Positions 1-10,654 of a DNA stretch of 64,000 nucleotides are shown here, piece after piece. The stretch lies in the NCBI RefSeq assembly GCF_022539505.1, contig NC_061510.1:396720249-396784248 (forward strand), in the 5' to 3' direction. Under the pieces are notes generated by a model. It was not told where the DNA came from, did no database searches, and was given only the letters and a program-made list of their open reading frames with translations. The position numbers and the translations under genes are program-made. The DNA is from Lolium rigidum (lineage: Eukaryota; Streptophyta; Magnoliopsida; Poales; Poaceae). How positions within the stretch are numbered: the first letter of the stretch is position 1; each line of letters opens with the position of its first letter.

Positions 1-1155
1 TTGTGTGATTTCACTAGCACAAATAATAATGATTTTATAAGTACTCCTATTGCTCCACCTGCTACTACAGCAAGATTCTATGAAATTAAACCCGCTTTAC
101 TGAATCTTGTTATGAGAGAGCAATTTTCTGGTGTTAGTACTGATGATGCTCGCTGCCCATCTTAATAATTTTGTTGAACTTTGTGAAATGCAAAAGTATA
201 AGGATATAGATGGTGATATTATAAAACTGAAATTGTTTCCTTTCTCATTAAGAGGAAGAGCTAAAGATTGGTTGCTTTCTTTGCCTAAAAATAGTATTGA
301 TTCATAGACTAAGTGTAAAGATGCTTTTATTAGTAAATATTATCCTCCTGCTAAGATTATATCTTTGAGAAGTAGCATAATGAATTTAAACAATTTGATA
401 ATGAACATGTTGCTCAAGCATGGGAGAAAATGAAATCTTTGGTAAAGAATTGCCCAACCCATGGACTGACTACTTGGATGATCGTCCAAACCTTTTATGC
501 ATGATTGAATTTTTCCTCGAGGAACCTATTGGATTCAGCTGCTGGAGGTACTTTTATGTCCATCACCCTGGGCGCCGCGACTAAACTACTTGATGATATG
601 ATGATCAATTACTCTGAATGGCACACTGAAAGAACTCCTCAAGGTAAGAAGGTAAATTCTGTTGAAGAAACCTCTTCTTTGGGTGATAAGATTGATGCTA
701 TTATGTCTATGCTTGTAAATGATAGATCTCATATTGATCCTAATAATGTTCCTTTAGCTTCATTGGTTGCTCAAGAAGAAAATGTTGATGTGAATTTCAT
801 TAAGAGTAATAATTTCAACAACTATAGGCCATATCCTTTTAATAATGGTAGTGGTTATGGTAATTCTTATGGTAGATCTGTTTTGCCTAATGAGGAAAAG
901 ATATTGGAAATTGAAAGAACTACTAAGAGCTTTATGCAATTGCAATATGAGCAAAATCAATTGTTTAATAAAACTATGAATGAACAATCTGCCTTGTTGA
1001 AAAATATAGGAAATCAACTTGAAAATTTGAACGTGAAAATTTCTGGTTTGCAAACTAAACTTACAAATGCTGAAAATCGAATCTCATATATGTCTGAATC
1101 ACAATCTTCTTTAATTAATAAAATGGCTGCTAAACCTGAGGATAATGATACATAA
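1..1155 (+). pseudogene. Element A gag (broken)
   Basis: The first frame reads through a retrotransposon gag-like segment (LVMREQFSGVSTDDA) to about base 150, where one extra base shifts it. The next frame continues with LNNFVELCEMQKYKDI and RAKDWLLSLPKNSID, which is the core of the Retrotrans_gag family, and meets an in-frame TAG at 305-307. A further frame change leads to the 505-1155 stretch, which holds a Gag tail, an Asn/Gly/Tyr-rich part and a predicted coiled coil (QLENLNVKISGLQTKLTNAE). The gag of element C (43407-57653) has the same blocks in the same order. With at least two frameshifts and two stops the protein cannot be made as one chain. Confidence 0.75.
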
Positions 1156-1351
1156 TTTTCTGCTACAGCAAATGCCATCCAAGTTCGAATTAATTATAAG
1201 ATTAGACTGTTGGCTGAATTGCATGCTAGGTGGGATAGATTACCACCACTAGTAATGTTGATTTTTCACATGTTGCTACACCTCCTACTATCAATGGTAA
1301 AATAATTGGTGTTGGCAATGTTTCTACACTCCTAGTGCAAAGCGTACAAAA

Positions 1352-2065
1352 TTGCCTGAAACTGCTGAAACTGCTGAAATTTTTCAAAATATTGGTGACA
1401 ATGATTCCATTGCTGTAGAACATAATGGTTTAGATTTTGATGATTTTCATATTACTGAAGTTATAAAGTTCTTACAAAAACTTGCTAGAAGTCCCAATGC
1501 TAGTGCTATAAATTTAGCCTTTACAAAACATATTACAAATGCTCTCATTAAAGCTAGGGAAGAGAAATTAAAACTTGAAGCTTCTATTCCTAGGAAGTTA
1601 GAAGATGGTTGGGAGCCCATCATTAAAATGAAATTCAATGACTTTGAGTGTAATGCTTTATGTGATCTTGGTGCAAGTATTTATGTTATGCCTAAAAAGA
1701 TTTATGATATGCTTGACTTGCCACCATTGAAGAATTGTTATTTGGACGTTAATCTTGCCGATAATGTTAAAAAGAAACCTTTGGGGAGGATTGACAATGT
1801 GCGCATTACGGTTAACAATAACCTTGTCCCTGTTGATTTTGTTGTCTTGGATATTGAATGCAATGCATCTTGTCCTATTGTGTTGGGAAGATCTTTTCTT
1901 CGAACCGTTGGTGCTGTTATTGATATGAGAGAAGGTAATATTAAATATCATTTTCCTCTCAAGAAAGGTATGGAACACTTACCTAGAAATAGAATGAAGT
2001 TGCCTTTTGATTCTATTATTAGAACAAGTTATGATGTTGATGCTTCTTCTCTTGATGTTACTTGA
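1352..2065 (+). CDS. Element A retropepsin-like aspartic protease domain
   Basis: This 237-codon ORF is the one long intact reading frame of the element. Near residue 107 it has the aspartic protease signature CDLGAS (catalytic Asp followed by Leu-Gly-Ala-Ser), then a conserved IYVMPKKIYDML segment, and near residue 175 the second hydrophobic-Leu-Gly box (PIVLGRSFL) typical of plant retropepsins. In the autonomous case it would cut the Gag-Pol polyprotein in the virus-like particle. Here it is followed at once by a stop and non-coding DNA. The true start is unknown, because the protease is normally made as part of a Gag fusion; the M at 1352 is only the first in frame. The equivalent domain in element C is at 57900-58295. 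Confidence 0.75.
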   Translation: MPETAETAEIFQNIGDNDSIAVEHNGLDFDDFHITEVIKFLQKLARSPNASAINLAFTKHITNALIKAREEKLKLEASIPRKLEDGWEPIIKMKFNDFECNALCDLGASIYVMPKKIYDMLDLPPLKNCYLDVNLADNVKKKPLGRIDNVRITVNNNLVPVDFVVLDIECNASCPIVLGRSFLRTVGAVIDMREGNIKYHFPLKKGMEHLPRNRMKLPFDSIIRTSYDVDASSLDVT

Positions 2066-2078
2066 TTTGCACTTTCTG

Positions 2079-2126
2079 CGCCTAGCTGAAAGGCGTTAAA
2101 GAAAAGCACTTCTTAGGAGATAACCC
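2079..2126 (+). other. Conserved post-stop hairpin motif of element A
   Basis: The motif begins 14 bases after the protease stop. CGCC (2079-2082) and GGCG (2092-2095) can pair around the 9-base loop TAGCTGAAA. A TAAAGAAAAGC run and a GG..AACCC segment follow. Element C has the same arrangement at 58307-58353, with AGCC/GGCT as the stem and a loop of the same length. The outermost pair changes from C-G to A-U, which is one compensatory change. Function is unknown. Confidence 0.55.
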
Positions 2127-4612
2127 ATGTTTTATTTTATTTACTGTATTGTTGAGTCTTGGAAGTTGTTTACTACTGTAGCAACCTCTCCTTATCATGT
2201 TTTTGTGCCAAGTAAAGTTTCTATGCTAAAGTTGATACTATATTTGGGATTGCTGCGCAGAAACAGCATTGCTGTCTGTCACGAATTCTCGCAGAGCTCC
2301 CTGTAAAAAAATCAAACAAATCTGCAAATTTACGAGCGTGATCCTCATATATGTACGCAACTTTCATTAGTTTTGAGTTTTTCCATTTGAGAAAGTTAAG
2401 TGCCCCTGCCAGATTCGTCTTTACGGACTGTTCTGTTTTTGACAGATTCTGCCTTTTATTTCGCATTGCCGCTTTTGCTATGTTGAATGAGTTTCTTTGT
2501 TCCATTAATTTTCAGAAGCTTTGTGCAATGTACAGAAGTGTTAAGAATGATTGTGTCATCTCTGAATATGTGAATTTGTAATTATGCACTAACCCTCTAA
2601 TGAGTTTGCTTGAAGTTTGTTGTGGAGGAAGTTTTCAAGGGTCAAGAGAAGAGGATGATATACTATGATCAAGAAGAGTGAAAGGTCTAAGCTTGGGGAT
2701 GCCCCGGTGGTTCATCCCTGCATATTTTAAGAAGACTCAAGCATCTAAGCTTGGGGATGCCCAAGGCATCCCCTTCTTCATCGACAACATTATCAGGTCA
2801 CTTCTAGTGAAACTATATTTTTATTCCATCACATCTTATGTTCTTTACTTGAAGCGTCGGTTTGCTTTTATTTTCGTTTTGTTTTGAATAAAGTTGGATC
2901 CCATCATTCTTATATTGGAGATATTAGGCTCCGCTTTTTCATATGGAACACTTGTGTTCTTAATTGTGCTTTAATGTTCATGGCGAAGGCTGAAATTGCT
3001 TCGTTAAATTGCTATTTGGTTGGAATCGGAAAATGCTGCATATGGTTTGGCAACTTGGCAATTGTTTGAGCTCTCATAGATCATGTTTAAGCTCTTGCAT
3101 CATGTAGTTTAATCTATTAATGAATAACTACCGTAGAGCTTGTTTAATTTGGTTTGCATGATTGGTCTCTCTAAGTCTAGATATTTTTGGGTAAAATGTT
3201 TGAACAACAAGGAAGAAAGTGTAGAGTCTTATAATGCTTGCAATATGTTCTTGTGTAAGTTTTGCTGTACCTGTTCATACTTTTGTTTGCTTCAAACAAC
3301 CTTGCTAGCCCAAACCTTGTACTGAGAGGGAATGCTTCTCGTGCATCCAAACACCTTGAGCCAAATCCCATGCCATTTGTGTCCACCATATCTACCTACT
3401 ATGTGATATTTTTCTGCCATTCCAAAGTAAATTACTTGAGTGCTACCTTTAAAATTTCATTCCTTTACCTTTACAATATATAGCTCATGGGACAAATAGC
3501 TTAAAAACTATTGTGGTGATGAATATGTAGTTATGTGTCTTAGTTCTTATAAGTTGCTTGTTGAGCGGTAACCATGTTTCTGGGGACGCCATCAACTTTT
3601 TACCTTTGTTGGATATCATGTGAGATGCTATGCATGTTCGTCTTGTCTGAAGTAAGTGCGATTTCATGATCAAATGGTTTGAGTATGCATATGTTAGAAA
3701 AGAACATTGGGCAACCAACTAAAGCCATGTATCATGGTGGAAGTTTCAGTTTGGACATACAACCTCAATCTCTTATGAGAATATTAACTGTTGTTGAATG
3801 CTTAAGCATTAAAAATAGGAGTCCATTATCTGTTGTCTATGTTGTCCCGGTATGGATGTCTAAGTTGAGAATAATCAAAAGCGAGAAATCCAATGCGTGC
3901 TTTCTCCTTAGACATTTGTACAGGCGGCATAGAGGTACCCCTTTGTGACACTTGGTTGAAACATATGTTATGCAATGATAATCCGTGTTTTCCGAGCTGA
4001 TTAGGACAAGGTGCGAGCACTATTAGTACTCTATGCATGAGACTTGCAACTTGTAGGAAGTATTATGCATAGCACATATGAATTATTACTACCGTTGACA
4101 AAATTGTTTCTATGTTTTCAAAACAAAAGCTCTAGCACAAAAATAGTAATCCATGCTTCCCTCTGCGAAGGGCCATTCTTTTACTTTATGTTGAGTCAGT
4201 TTACCCACTTCTTTCTATCTTAGAAGCAAACACTTGTGTTAACTATGTGCATTGATTCTTACATGTTTACTTATTGCACCTGTTATATTACTCTATGTTG
4301 ACAAATATCCATGAGATATACATGTTACAAGTTGAAAGCAATTGCTGAAACTTAATCATCCTTTGTGTTGCTTCAATGCATTCTACTTTGAATTTATTGC
4401 TTATGAGTTAGCTCTTATGCAAGTCTTATTGATACTTGTCTTGAAAGTACTATTCATGAAAAGTTTTGCTATATGATTCATTTGTTTAGTCATTATCTTT
4501 GTTAGCAATCTTTTGTTCAGATCACTCCATTCATCTCATATGCTTTACAATAATGTTGATCAAGATTATATTGGTAGCATGTCACTACAGAAATTATTTG
4601 TGTTATCGTTTA

Positions 4613-4650
4613 CCTACTCGAGGGCGAGTAGGAACTAAGCTTGGGGATGC
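4613..4650 (+). other. Hairpin plus polypurine tract next to the 3' LTR of element A
   Basis: CCTACTCG (4613-4620) pairs perfectly with CGAGTAGG (4625-4632) around an AGGG loop. Four bases later comes AAGCTTGGGGATGC (4637-4650), and the LTR starts at 4652. The purine-rich GGGGA part is the expected plus-strand primer. Element C has the same layout at 60678-60713: a stem of different sequence, the same AGGG start of the loop, and the same 4-base gap. Confidence 0.65.
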
Positions 4651-4651
4651 T

Positions 4652-6238
4652 TGATACGTCTCAAACGTATCTATAATTTCTTATGTTCCATGCTACTTTT
4701 ATGACAATACTTGAATGTTTTATACATACTTTACAACATTATTATACATTTTCCGGCACTAACCTATTAACAAGATGCCGAAGCGCCAGTTGCTGTTTTC
4801 TGCTGTTTTTGGTTTCAGAAATCCTAGTAAGAAAATATTCTCGGAATTGGACGGAATCAACGCCCAGGGTCCTATTTTTCCACGAAGCTTCCAGAAGACC
4901 GGAGGGATAACGAAGTGGGGCCACGAGGTGGCCAGACAATAGAGCGGCGCGGCCCAGGCCCTGGCCGCGCGGCCCTGTGGTCTGGGCCCCTCACGTCGCC
5001 CCCTGACCTACCCTTCCGCCTACAAATAGCCTTCGTCGCGAAACCCCCTGGACCGAGAGCCACGATACGGAAAACCTTCTAGAGACGCCGCCGCCGCTAA
5101 TCCCATCTCGGGGGATTCAGGAGAACGCCTCCGGCACCCTGCCGGAGAGGGGAATCATCACCGGAGGGGCTCTACATCATCATGCCCGCCTCCGGATTGA
5201 TGCGTGAGTAGTTCATCCTTGGACTATGGGTCCATAGCAGTAGCTAGATGGTTGTCTTCTCCGCTTGTGCTATCATTGTATAGATCTTGTGAGCTGCCTA
5301 ACATGATCAAGATCATCTATTTGTAATGCTACATGTTGTGTTTGGTGGGATCCGATGAATCTAGAATATTATGTTAAGTTGATTATCAATCTATCATATA
5401 TGTGTTGTTTATGTTCTTGCATGCTCTCCGTTGCTAGTAGAGGCTCGGCCAAGTTGATACTTGTAACTCCAAGAGGGAGTAATTATGCTCGATAGTGGGT
5501 TCATGCCTCCATTGAATCTGGGATCGTGACCGTAGGTTCTAAGGTTGTGGATGTGCTGTTGCTACTAGGAATAAAACATCGATGCTTTGTCTAAGGATAT
5601 TTGTGTTGATTACATTACGCACCATACTTAATGCAATTATCTGTTGTTTGCAACTTAATACTGGAGGGGGTGCGGATGCTAACCCGAAGGTGGATTATTT
5701 AGGCATAGATGCATGCTGGATAGCGGTCTATGTACTTTGTCGTAATGCCCTGATTAAATCACATAGTAATCATCGTTGATATGTATTGAATCTTTATTTG
5801 TCAATTTCCCACCTGTAATTTGTTCACCCAGCGTGTTAGTTATCTTATTGGAGAGACACCTCTAGTGAACTGTGGACCCCGGTCCATTCTTTTACATCTG
5901 AATACATTCTACTGCAATTACTGTTTTTACTGTTCTTTGCAAACAAACAGCATCTTCCACTCGATACGCTTAATCCTTTGTTTTCAGCAAGCCGGTGAGA
6001 TTGACAACCTCACTGTTACGTTGGGGCAAAGTACTTTGATTGTGTTGTGCAGGTTCCACGTTGGCGCCGGTTTCACCGGTGTTGCGCCGCACTACATTCC
6101 TCCACCAACAACCTTCACGTGCTTCTTGGCTCCTACTGGTTCGATAACCTTGGTTTCTTTCTGAGGGAAAACTTGCTGCTGTGCGCATCACACCTTCCTC
6201 TTGGGGTTCCCAACAGACGTGTACATCTACGCGCATCA
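4652..6238 (+). repeat. 3' LTR of element A
   Basis: The LTR starts with TGATACGTCTC directly after the polypurine tract and ends with CGCGCATCA, so the ends form the usual TG...CA short inverted repeat. Its length is 1587 bp. A GC-rich middle contains TACAAATAGCC (about 5021-5031), a plausible TATA-like promoter box, followed by the conserved GAGAGCCACGATACGG segment near the probable transcription start. The sequence matches my memory of very common Triticeae/Pooideae LTRs; no partner LTR is in the window to date it. Confidence 0.85.
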
Positions 6239-7190
6239 CCCCGCAGCTCCACGTCGCTAAGAATCATCGATGACAACGTGGTAGATGAACACCACTCCAC
6301 CAAAAACCACCTCCATCCAGCCGCTGCTCCAAAAACAATGCCCCAAGAGGTAGCACGACGCAAGGAGCGCCGTCATCGTCCGATCCTGGCTGGATCTAGG
6401 GTTTCCCCCGGAGCAACACGAGTGAGTTCCCGCGGACTGCGACGACGATGCCTTTAAGAAGGAAGCGATGCATAACGCCGCCATCGCCCGCCAATCTTGA
6501 CACGGTTTTCACCGACAGCCGCGAGTCCCCAACTCGGCGAGAGAAAACGGAGAGGCTAACAAAGATGATGCCTTCGCAGGGGAACGACGCCAATAGCCGC
6601 AGCCATCATCCGCCAAGAACGAAGTCAAGGCGCGGTGTTCACCGGTGGCCCCTTCGCCGCTAGCTCGTCGTCGACTAGATCTTCATCGCCGGGGTAGAGG
6701 GATCTCATGATCCGCCACCCCAGCAACCAGGCGACCTCCTCCGGCGAAGAAGAAGGCCGCCTTCACCGTCGAACCCAAGGCTGCTGCCCCGGGCGACCTC
6801 GTACCGCGGGAGAAGCCCAAGATCATCGCCCCACACCGGCGTGAGGCGAAGAGGATGGCGCTGCCCGCCACCACCAGCCACCACCGGCGTGCCGCCGATG
6901 GGAGGCGGGGAGGCTGCAGCACAGATTCAGGCCACCGTCCCCGTCCATCCATGCGGGAGGCGGGAGGGCCGCCGTCCTCCATCCCCGTCCGACCCGCCCA
7001 GCCATCCGGGAGGCGGGAGGGCCGCCGCATCGTGAGAGGCTCCCTGACCGCCGTCCCCGCCGCGTCACGAGGGAAGGCCCCCGCCGCCGCCACGCCCCGA
7101 GGTCTTTGCCCCGGCGGCGGCGGGAGGCGGCTAGGGTTGGGAGGGTTGGGGGTGCGGGAGGGTTGGGGGTGCGGCTAGTACATCTGCTAT
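6239..7190. repeat. GC-rich repeat-like region, class uncertain
   Basis: This roughly 950-bp stretch is far richer in GC than its surroundings. It holds short imperfect tandem repeats: GGGAGGCGGGAGGGCCGCCG occurs twice (about 6955 and 7008), and GGGAGGGTTGGGGGTGC twice near 7138-7172. Several overlapping ORFs on both strands look like GC-rich shadows and match no family I know. The phrase CTAGGGTTTCCCCCGG and the style of sequence resemble 5' ends of plant transposons (possibly a LINE read backwards), but I cannot prove the class. Confidence 0.35.
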
Positions 7191-7683
7191 TGTGAACTCA
7201 ATAATTTAATTCGCATCGAACCATATCATCCTAACCCAAAAGTCAAGTCAGTCGTTCACAGAACACGTCAAGTCGATCAGACATTCATGCAACATGGAGT
7301 AGTATAGATATATACAGCAATACAGGGGGGTGCAACTGAGGAACGAGTACACTGAGTCTTCCAAGCCATTCATTGACATCAATATCTATTATCTCCAATG
7401 ACAAAGCCAAGTGAATATAAAATTTCAAGTATCAACCCTCAACTGGTCTATAAAGTACTATACAGATCTCTCCAGTTGTTCGCACGATCAGTATATTTCT
7501 GCCGGTTTAATTTTATCTAACATTTTATACACACAAGAAAGGTATCCTGGCTGGAAGCGCTACTCTAGTTGCTTGCTGGCACCGCCACCCAGAATTACCG
7601 GTATAGTTCCAAAGAACAAAGTATGACCAGATGTGCAATCCACCACTCCGCGGACAACTGAAAGTCCGCCTTGCCACCAAAGA

Positions 7684-10524
7684 TCATGAACCATATGGGA
7701 ACGGAAATGTTTCTGCCACTGAAATTCGCAGTGGAAAGGGTCAATATATGAAGATAAGAATATCCAGATCACAGTGTGGTTTGAGAACCCAATACAAGAA
7801 ATTGTACACTAACTCTGTAACAGAGAGATCGTTTTCATATCCGGATTACAATGGCTAAATCGGGATATAAAAAGGATACTGAAGTTCAGCTATTGTTATA
7901 TCCCTGTCTTAATGAGTTGCCAGACATTAAAATGGTTATCATTAGCTGCTCATGATTCATGAGAAAACTCATGTCCTGATGGACCGAACTGCTCGGTAGT
8001 CAGTACATTGTGTTTAAACGCTCTATTCTGTTCATTGCTAACAGATGTTGTCTGTCTGATATGTGGAAAGAAGAAATTCACAAAGGGTTGGCACAGGTCT
8101 TCTACAGTACCAATTCTAATAGCTGAAGTAGTCAGGCCGATAGTCATTGCTATAAGATTTATCTACAACAACAAAACATGCTATGGCGCTTCAATTAATA
8201 CTCAAGCAAGACTCTCCAAGACCTAAATCATAACAGGCGACCCAAATTATCAACGGCAAAGAGACTATATGTGAAAAATTCAGGGCATAGTAATAGGTTT
8301 TATTTTCCAAAAGGAGGTAGAATGTAGAAACCACCAGCATCAGGGCATAGTAATAGATGAGCACAATTTGCATAATCAGGGAATGTCAATAATGCAAACA
8401 ACAAGGCGCGAAAAACACACCTTTAGAGGACTCCCGGACCAGCACAATATGCATTGCTGCATTGTTTGGTGGCAGACGCAGAAGCATAGGAATGAGCTTC
8501 CCATTGATAGGGCTGCGTGTGCAGATGATTAGGTCATCGATGCCTGTCTCCTCTTTTAACTTGTCAGTAAGCTCCTCCAAGTTGGAACCGTTAAATGTGA
8601 ATGAGTATCTCTTGATATTATCTCCCACTTCCCCGTTATCATCAGCAATGTGGTAATGAACTGCACGGCCTTCCACCCTGTGCAACGCTTCAGAAGTATA
8701 CGAAGACTGGAAGTACAAGAAAGTCTAATGTTAATCCTTTTTCTTACACGCCGTAGAAGTTAAAGAGTAATGTCAAAATACCAAAGAGAAGAATTGATGC
8801 AATGTGCAAGTTCTTCTTTAAGATAAAACCCAGAACTCTGAAAAATTCATACTACTAGTCTTGGCAAATTATAAAGAACTGAAAACAAACAGTTTCAGAG
8901 TGCAATTGAAAGCACCAAGAAAACTAACACAGAGCAATGCCGGTGAATATTGTTAGCAAATTTGCAATCGTACTATCTAAAACAGTTTTGGATGAGTGCG
9001 TCAATAAGCGTCACAATGGCTTCGCAATGAAGATTGTTTGCAATAGCAGCAACAGTTTAGAAGATATCAAGAACGTCACACATGAGACAAACAGAATTGC
9101 ATACACCCAACAAATACAAAGGCCAGCACCTACCTATCAGAAACAAATACAGAAAGCCAATCTACTTTATCGGAATATCCAAAAATAAAGCAACACTTGT
9201 ACGACTGGAATACACTGGATCATGTAACAAAACTGATGCCAGCATTGTGAAGCCACATGGGAAACAGTTGCTACGCGTTGGGGAGAAGTATCGTATTTCC
9301 TCCCAGAACGATTTGACGATTGGCATTTCGAAACTGTCAGTTAAACTACACCAAAAGAATCCTAAACGAATCTACGCAATTGGACGAGCATTCTACAAAG
9401 TCAATGCCCTAGTCCAAGAGGAAATGCAGACCAGTCCTAAAGACGCGGTCAATTATTCAGAATCAGACGCGCAAGACCAGGGAAAAACCTCGAGCTTCGA
9501 GAGCTTGAGCTCCGGCCGGCTTGGTCGGTGGTGGTGGCGGAGGCGCGTATCCGGCCGGATGCGGCGATTTGACGATTATCATTTCAAAACCGTTAATTAA
9601 ACTACTACGCGCAGAATGCATTTCAGATTCGTCTATTCTGAGAAGTGAGAACGGGCACTGCGAAGCGCCAGCAAGCATATGCAATTCGACGAGCACAGAA
9701 GGAGGACTGTGCAAAGTCAATGGCGATTTCGTCAAGACGAAACGGAGACCAGGACTATTCTGTGAACTACATTCTGCAAAGTCAATGCCGTAATCGATCT
9801 AAGGCGAAAATTCAGAATCAGACGTCAAGCTACGGACCTCGAGGTTGGGCTCCGGCTTTGTCGTTGGCAGCGGCGGAGGCGCGTACGACGGAGGCGGCCG
9901 CGGCGTGTACACCGGACGCGGCGGCGTGGTGGGTTGCGATATGGTGGGCCGGTGGTGCGCCTCCTGCGGCGCCGCGGCCGGCCTGAGCTTGGGCTCGGGC
10001 TCGGGCTCGGTGGCAGCTGGCGTGGCCGGCCCGGGCGTGATCACCTGCACGACCTCGACGCTCCAGAACACCCACTCCTGCGCGTTGGTGCGGTTCGGCA
10101 CGTCGTGGGTGACGGAGTTCCGCCACGGCGGCACCCCGCCGTTCGCCCTCAGGTACTTGCCGCCGCTTCCCCCGACGCTGCCGGCGCCGGCGCCGAGGCG
10201 GGACTTGAAGCGCACGTGGAAGCCTTCCCTGACGGGCTCCCACTCGACGGACGCGTCGGGCCTCCCGCCGGGCACAGGGGCCGCCTGCACCACCTTGTGG
10301 CCCTTGAGCAGGAACGGCTCGCTGGACGCCGCCAGGTAGCGGCCGTACCTGCTTTTGAGGCGGATGGCCCCGGGGGCGTGCGGGACGGTCTCCACCGTCC
10401 ACCGCGCGTTCGGGGAGGTGCCCTTCCGGTCCTGCGTCACGCGCAGCTCGTCCTCGTCCGCGTACAGGAACTTGTCGTGCCGGCTCTTGAGCCGTACCTC
10501 CTTCGCGTGCTGGAAAAGCTCCAT
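7684..10524 (-). CDS. DUF569 domain protein, tandem copy 1 (three exons)
   Basis: Exons on the minus strand are 10524-9838, 8706-8421 and 7718-7684, giving 335 codons plus a TGA stop. Exon 1 starts MELFQHAKEVRLKSRHDKFL and encodes a DUF569 beta-trefoil of the fascin/actin-crosslinking fold (residues about 1-162), then a Pro-rich linker to about 229. Exons 2-3 encode the conserved C-terminal domain (HYHIADDNGEV, EETGIDDLIICTRSPINGKL, LRLPPNNAAMHIV) ending VAETFPFPYGS. Splice sites are CTCGAG|GTCCG, TTCCAG|TCTTCG, AAAG|GTGTGT and TTTCAG|TGGCAG; phases are 0 and 1, and the same sites work in copy 2 at 16926-19888. DUF569 proteins are plant proteins of unknown biochemical role. Intron 1 contains a partial duplication of the exon 1 end (9311-9890). 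No frame break was found. The 3' UTR probably reaches about 7411, where homology to copy 2 ends. Confidence 0.9.
9311..9890 (-). repeat. Tandem duplication of the exon 1 / intron 1 boundary in DUF569 copy 1
   Basis: Two related units lie head to tail. The outer one (about 9566-9890) contains the real exon 1 end and donor. The inner one (about 9311-9565) repeats the same donor region, including a Pro-rich YAPPPPPPTKP segment and CTCGAG|GTTTTT at about 9511, but carries an extra CCGG that shifts the frame. Both units share GATTTGACGATT and CAGAATCAGACG. The junction at about 9566 joins exon-like sequence directly to intron-like sequence. Copy 2 has one unit only. Confidence 0.7.
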
Positions 10525-10654
10525 GTCTAGTTGTCTACAGTATCCTTCCTGCTCCTCGCTGGATTCCTGCTCGACTCCCGCTTGGATTGGGCTCGAGGTT
10601 GACGACGAGGCGAGGTGGTGTCTTGATCTAGCTCTGTGGTTTGAGAGTGCGGGG

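Larger units (their letters stand above)
2066..4651 (+). other. Long non-coding 3' domain of element A
   Basis: This stretch between the protease and the 3' LTR has no ORF longer than about 90 codons and no pol motif. It holds two internal boxes with the polypurine-tract core AAGCTTGGGGATGCCC (2689-2704 and 2747-2762), each able to fold into a hairpin with a following CATCCC or GGCATCCCC. A block at about 3690-4060 (with GTTGTCCCGGTATGGATG) is also found in element C at about 59776-60190. A hairpin at 4613-4632 lies just before the true polypurine tract. Conservation in a second, diverged element suggests cis functions such as packaging or plus-strand priming; this is inference. Confidence 0.6.
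1..6238 (+). mobile_element. Element A: non-autonomous Ty3/gypsy-type LTR retrotransposon, 5' truncated by the window edge
   Basis: From left to right the window shows a decayed gag, a retropepsin ORF, about 2.6 kb of non-coding DNA, a polypurine tract (4637-4650) and a full 3' LTR (4652-6238). No reverse transcriptase, RNase H or integrase motif is seen between the protease stop (2065) and the LTR, so the element cannot replicate alone. The same order is found in element C (42430-62257), so the missing pol is a family feature and not a private deletion. The 5' LTR lies outside the window. The target duplication cannot be checked; the 3' flank starts CCCCG. The LTR and polypurine tract look like families I know from Triticeae, but I cannot give a safe family name. 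Confidence 0.85.

Noticed and set aside
6047..7178. Several GC-rich ORFs of 64-136 codons on both strands
   Set aside because: They overlap in many frames with biased Arg/Pro/Ala composition and match no family.
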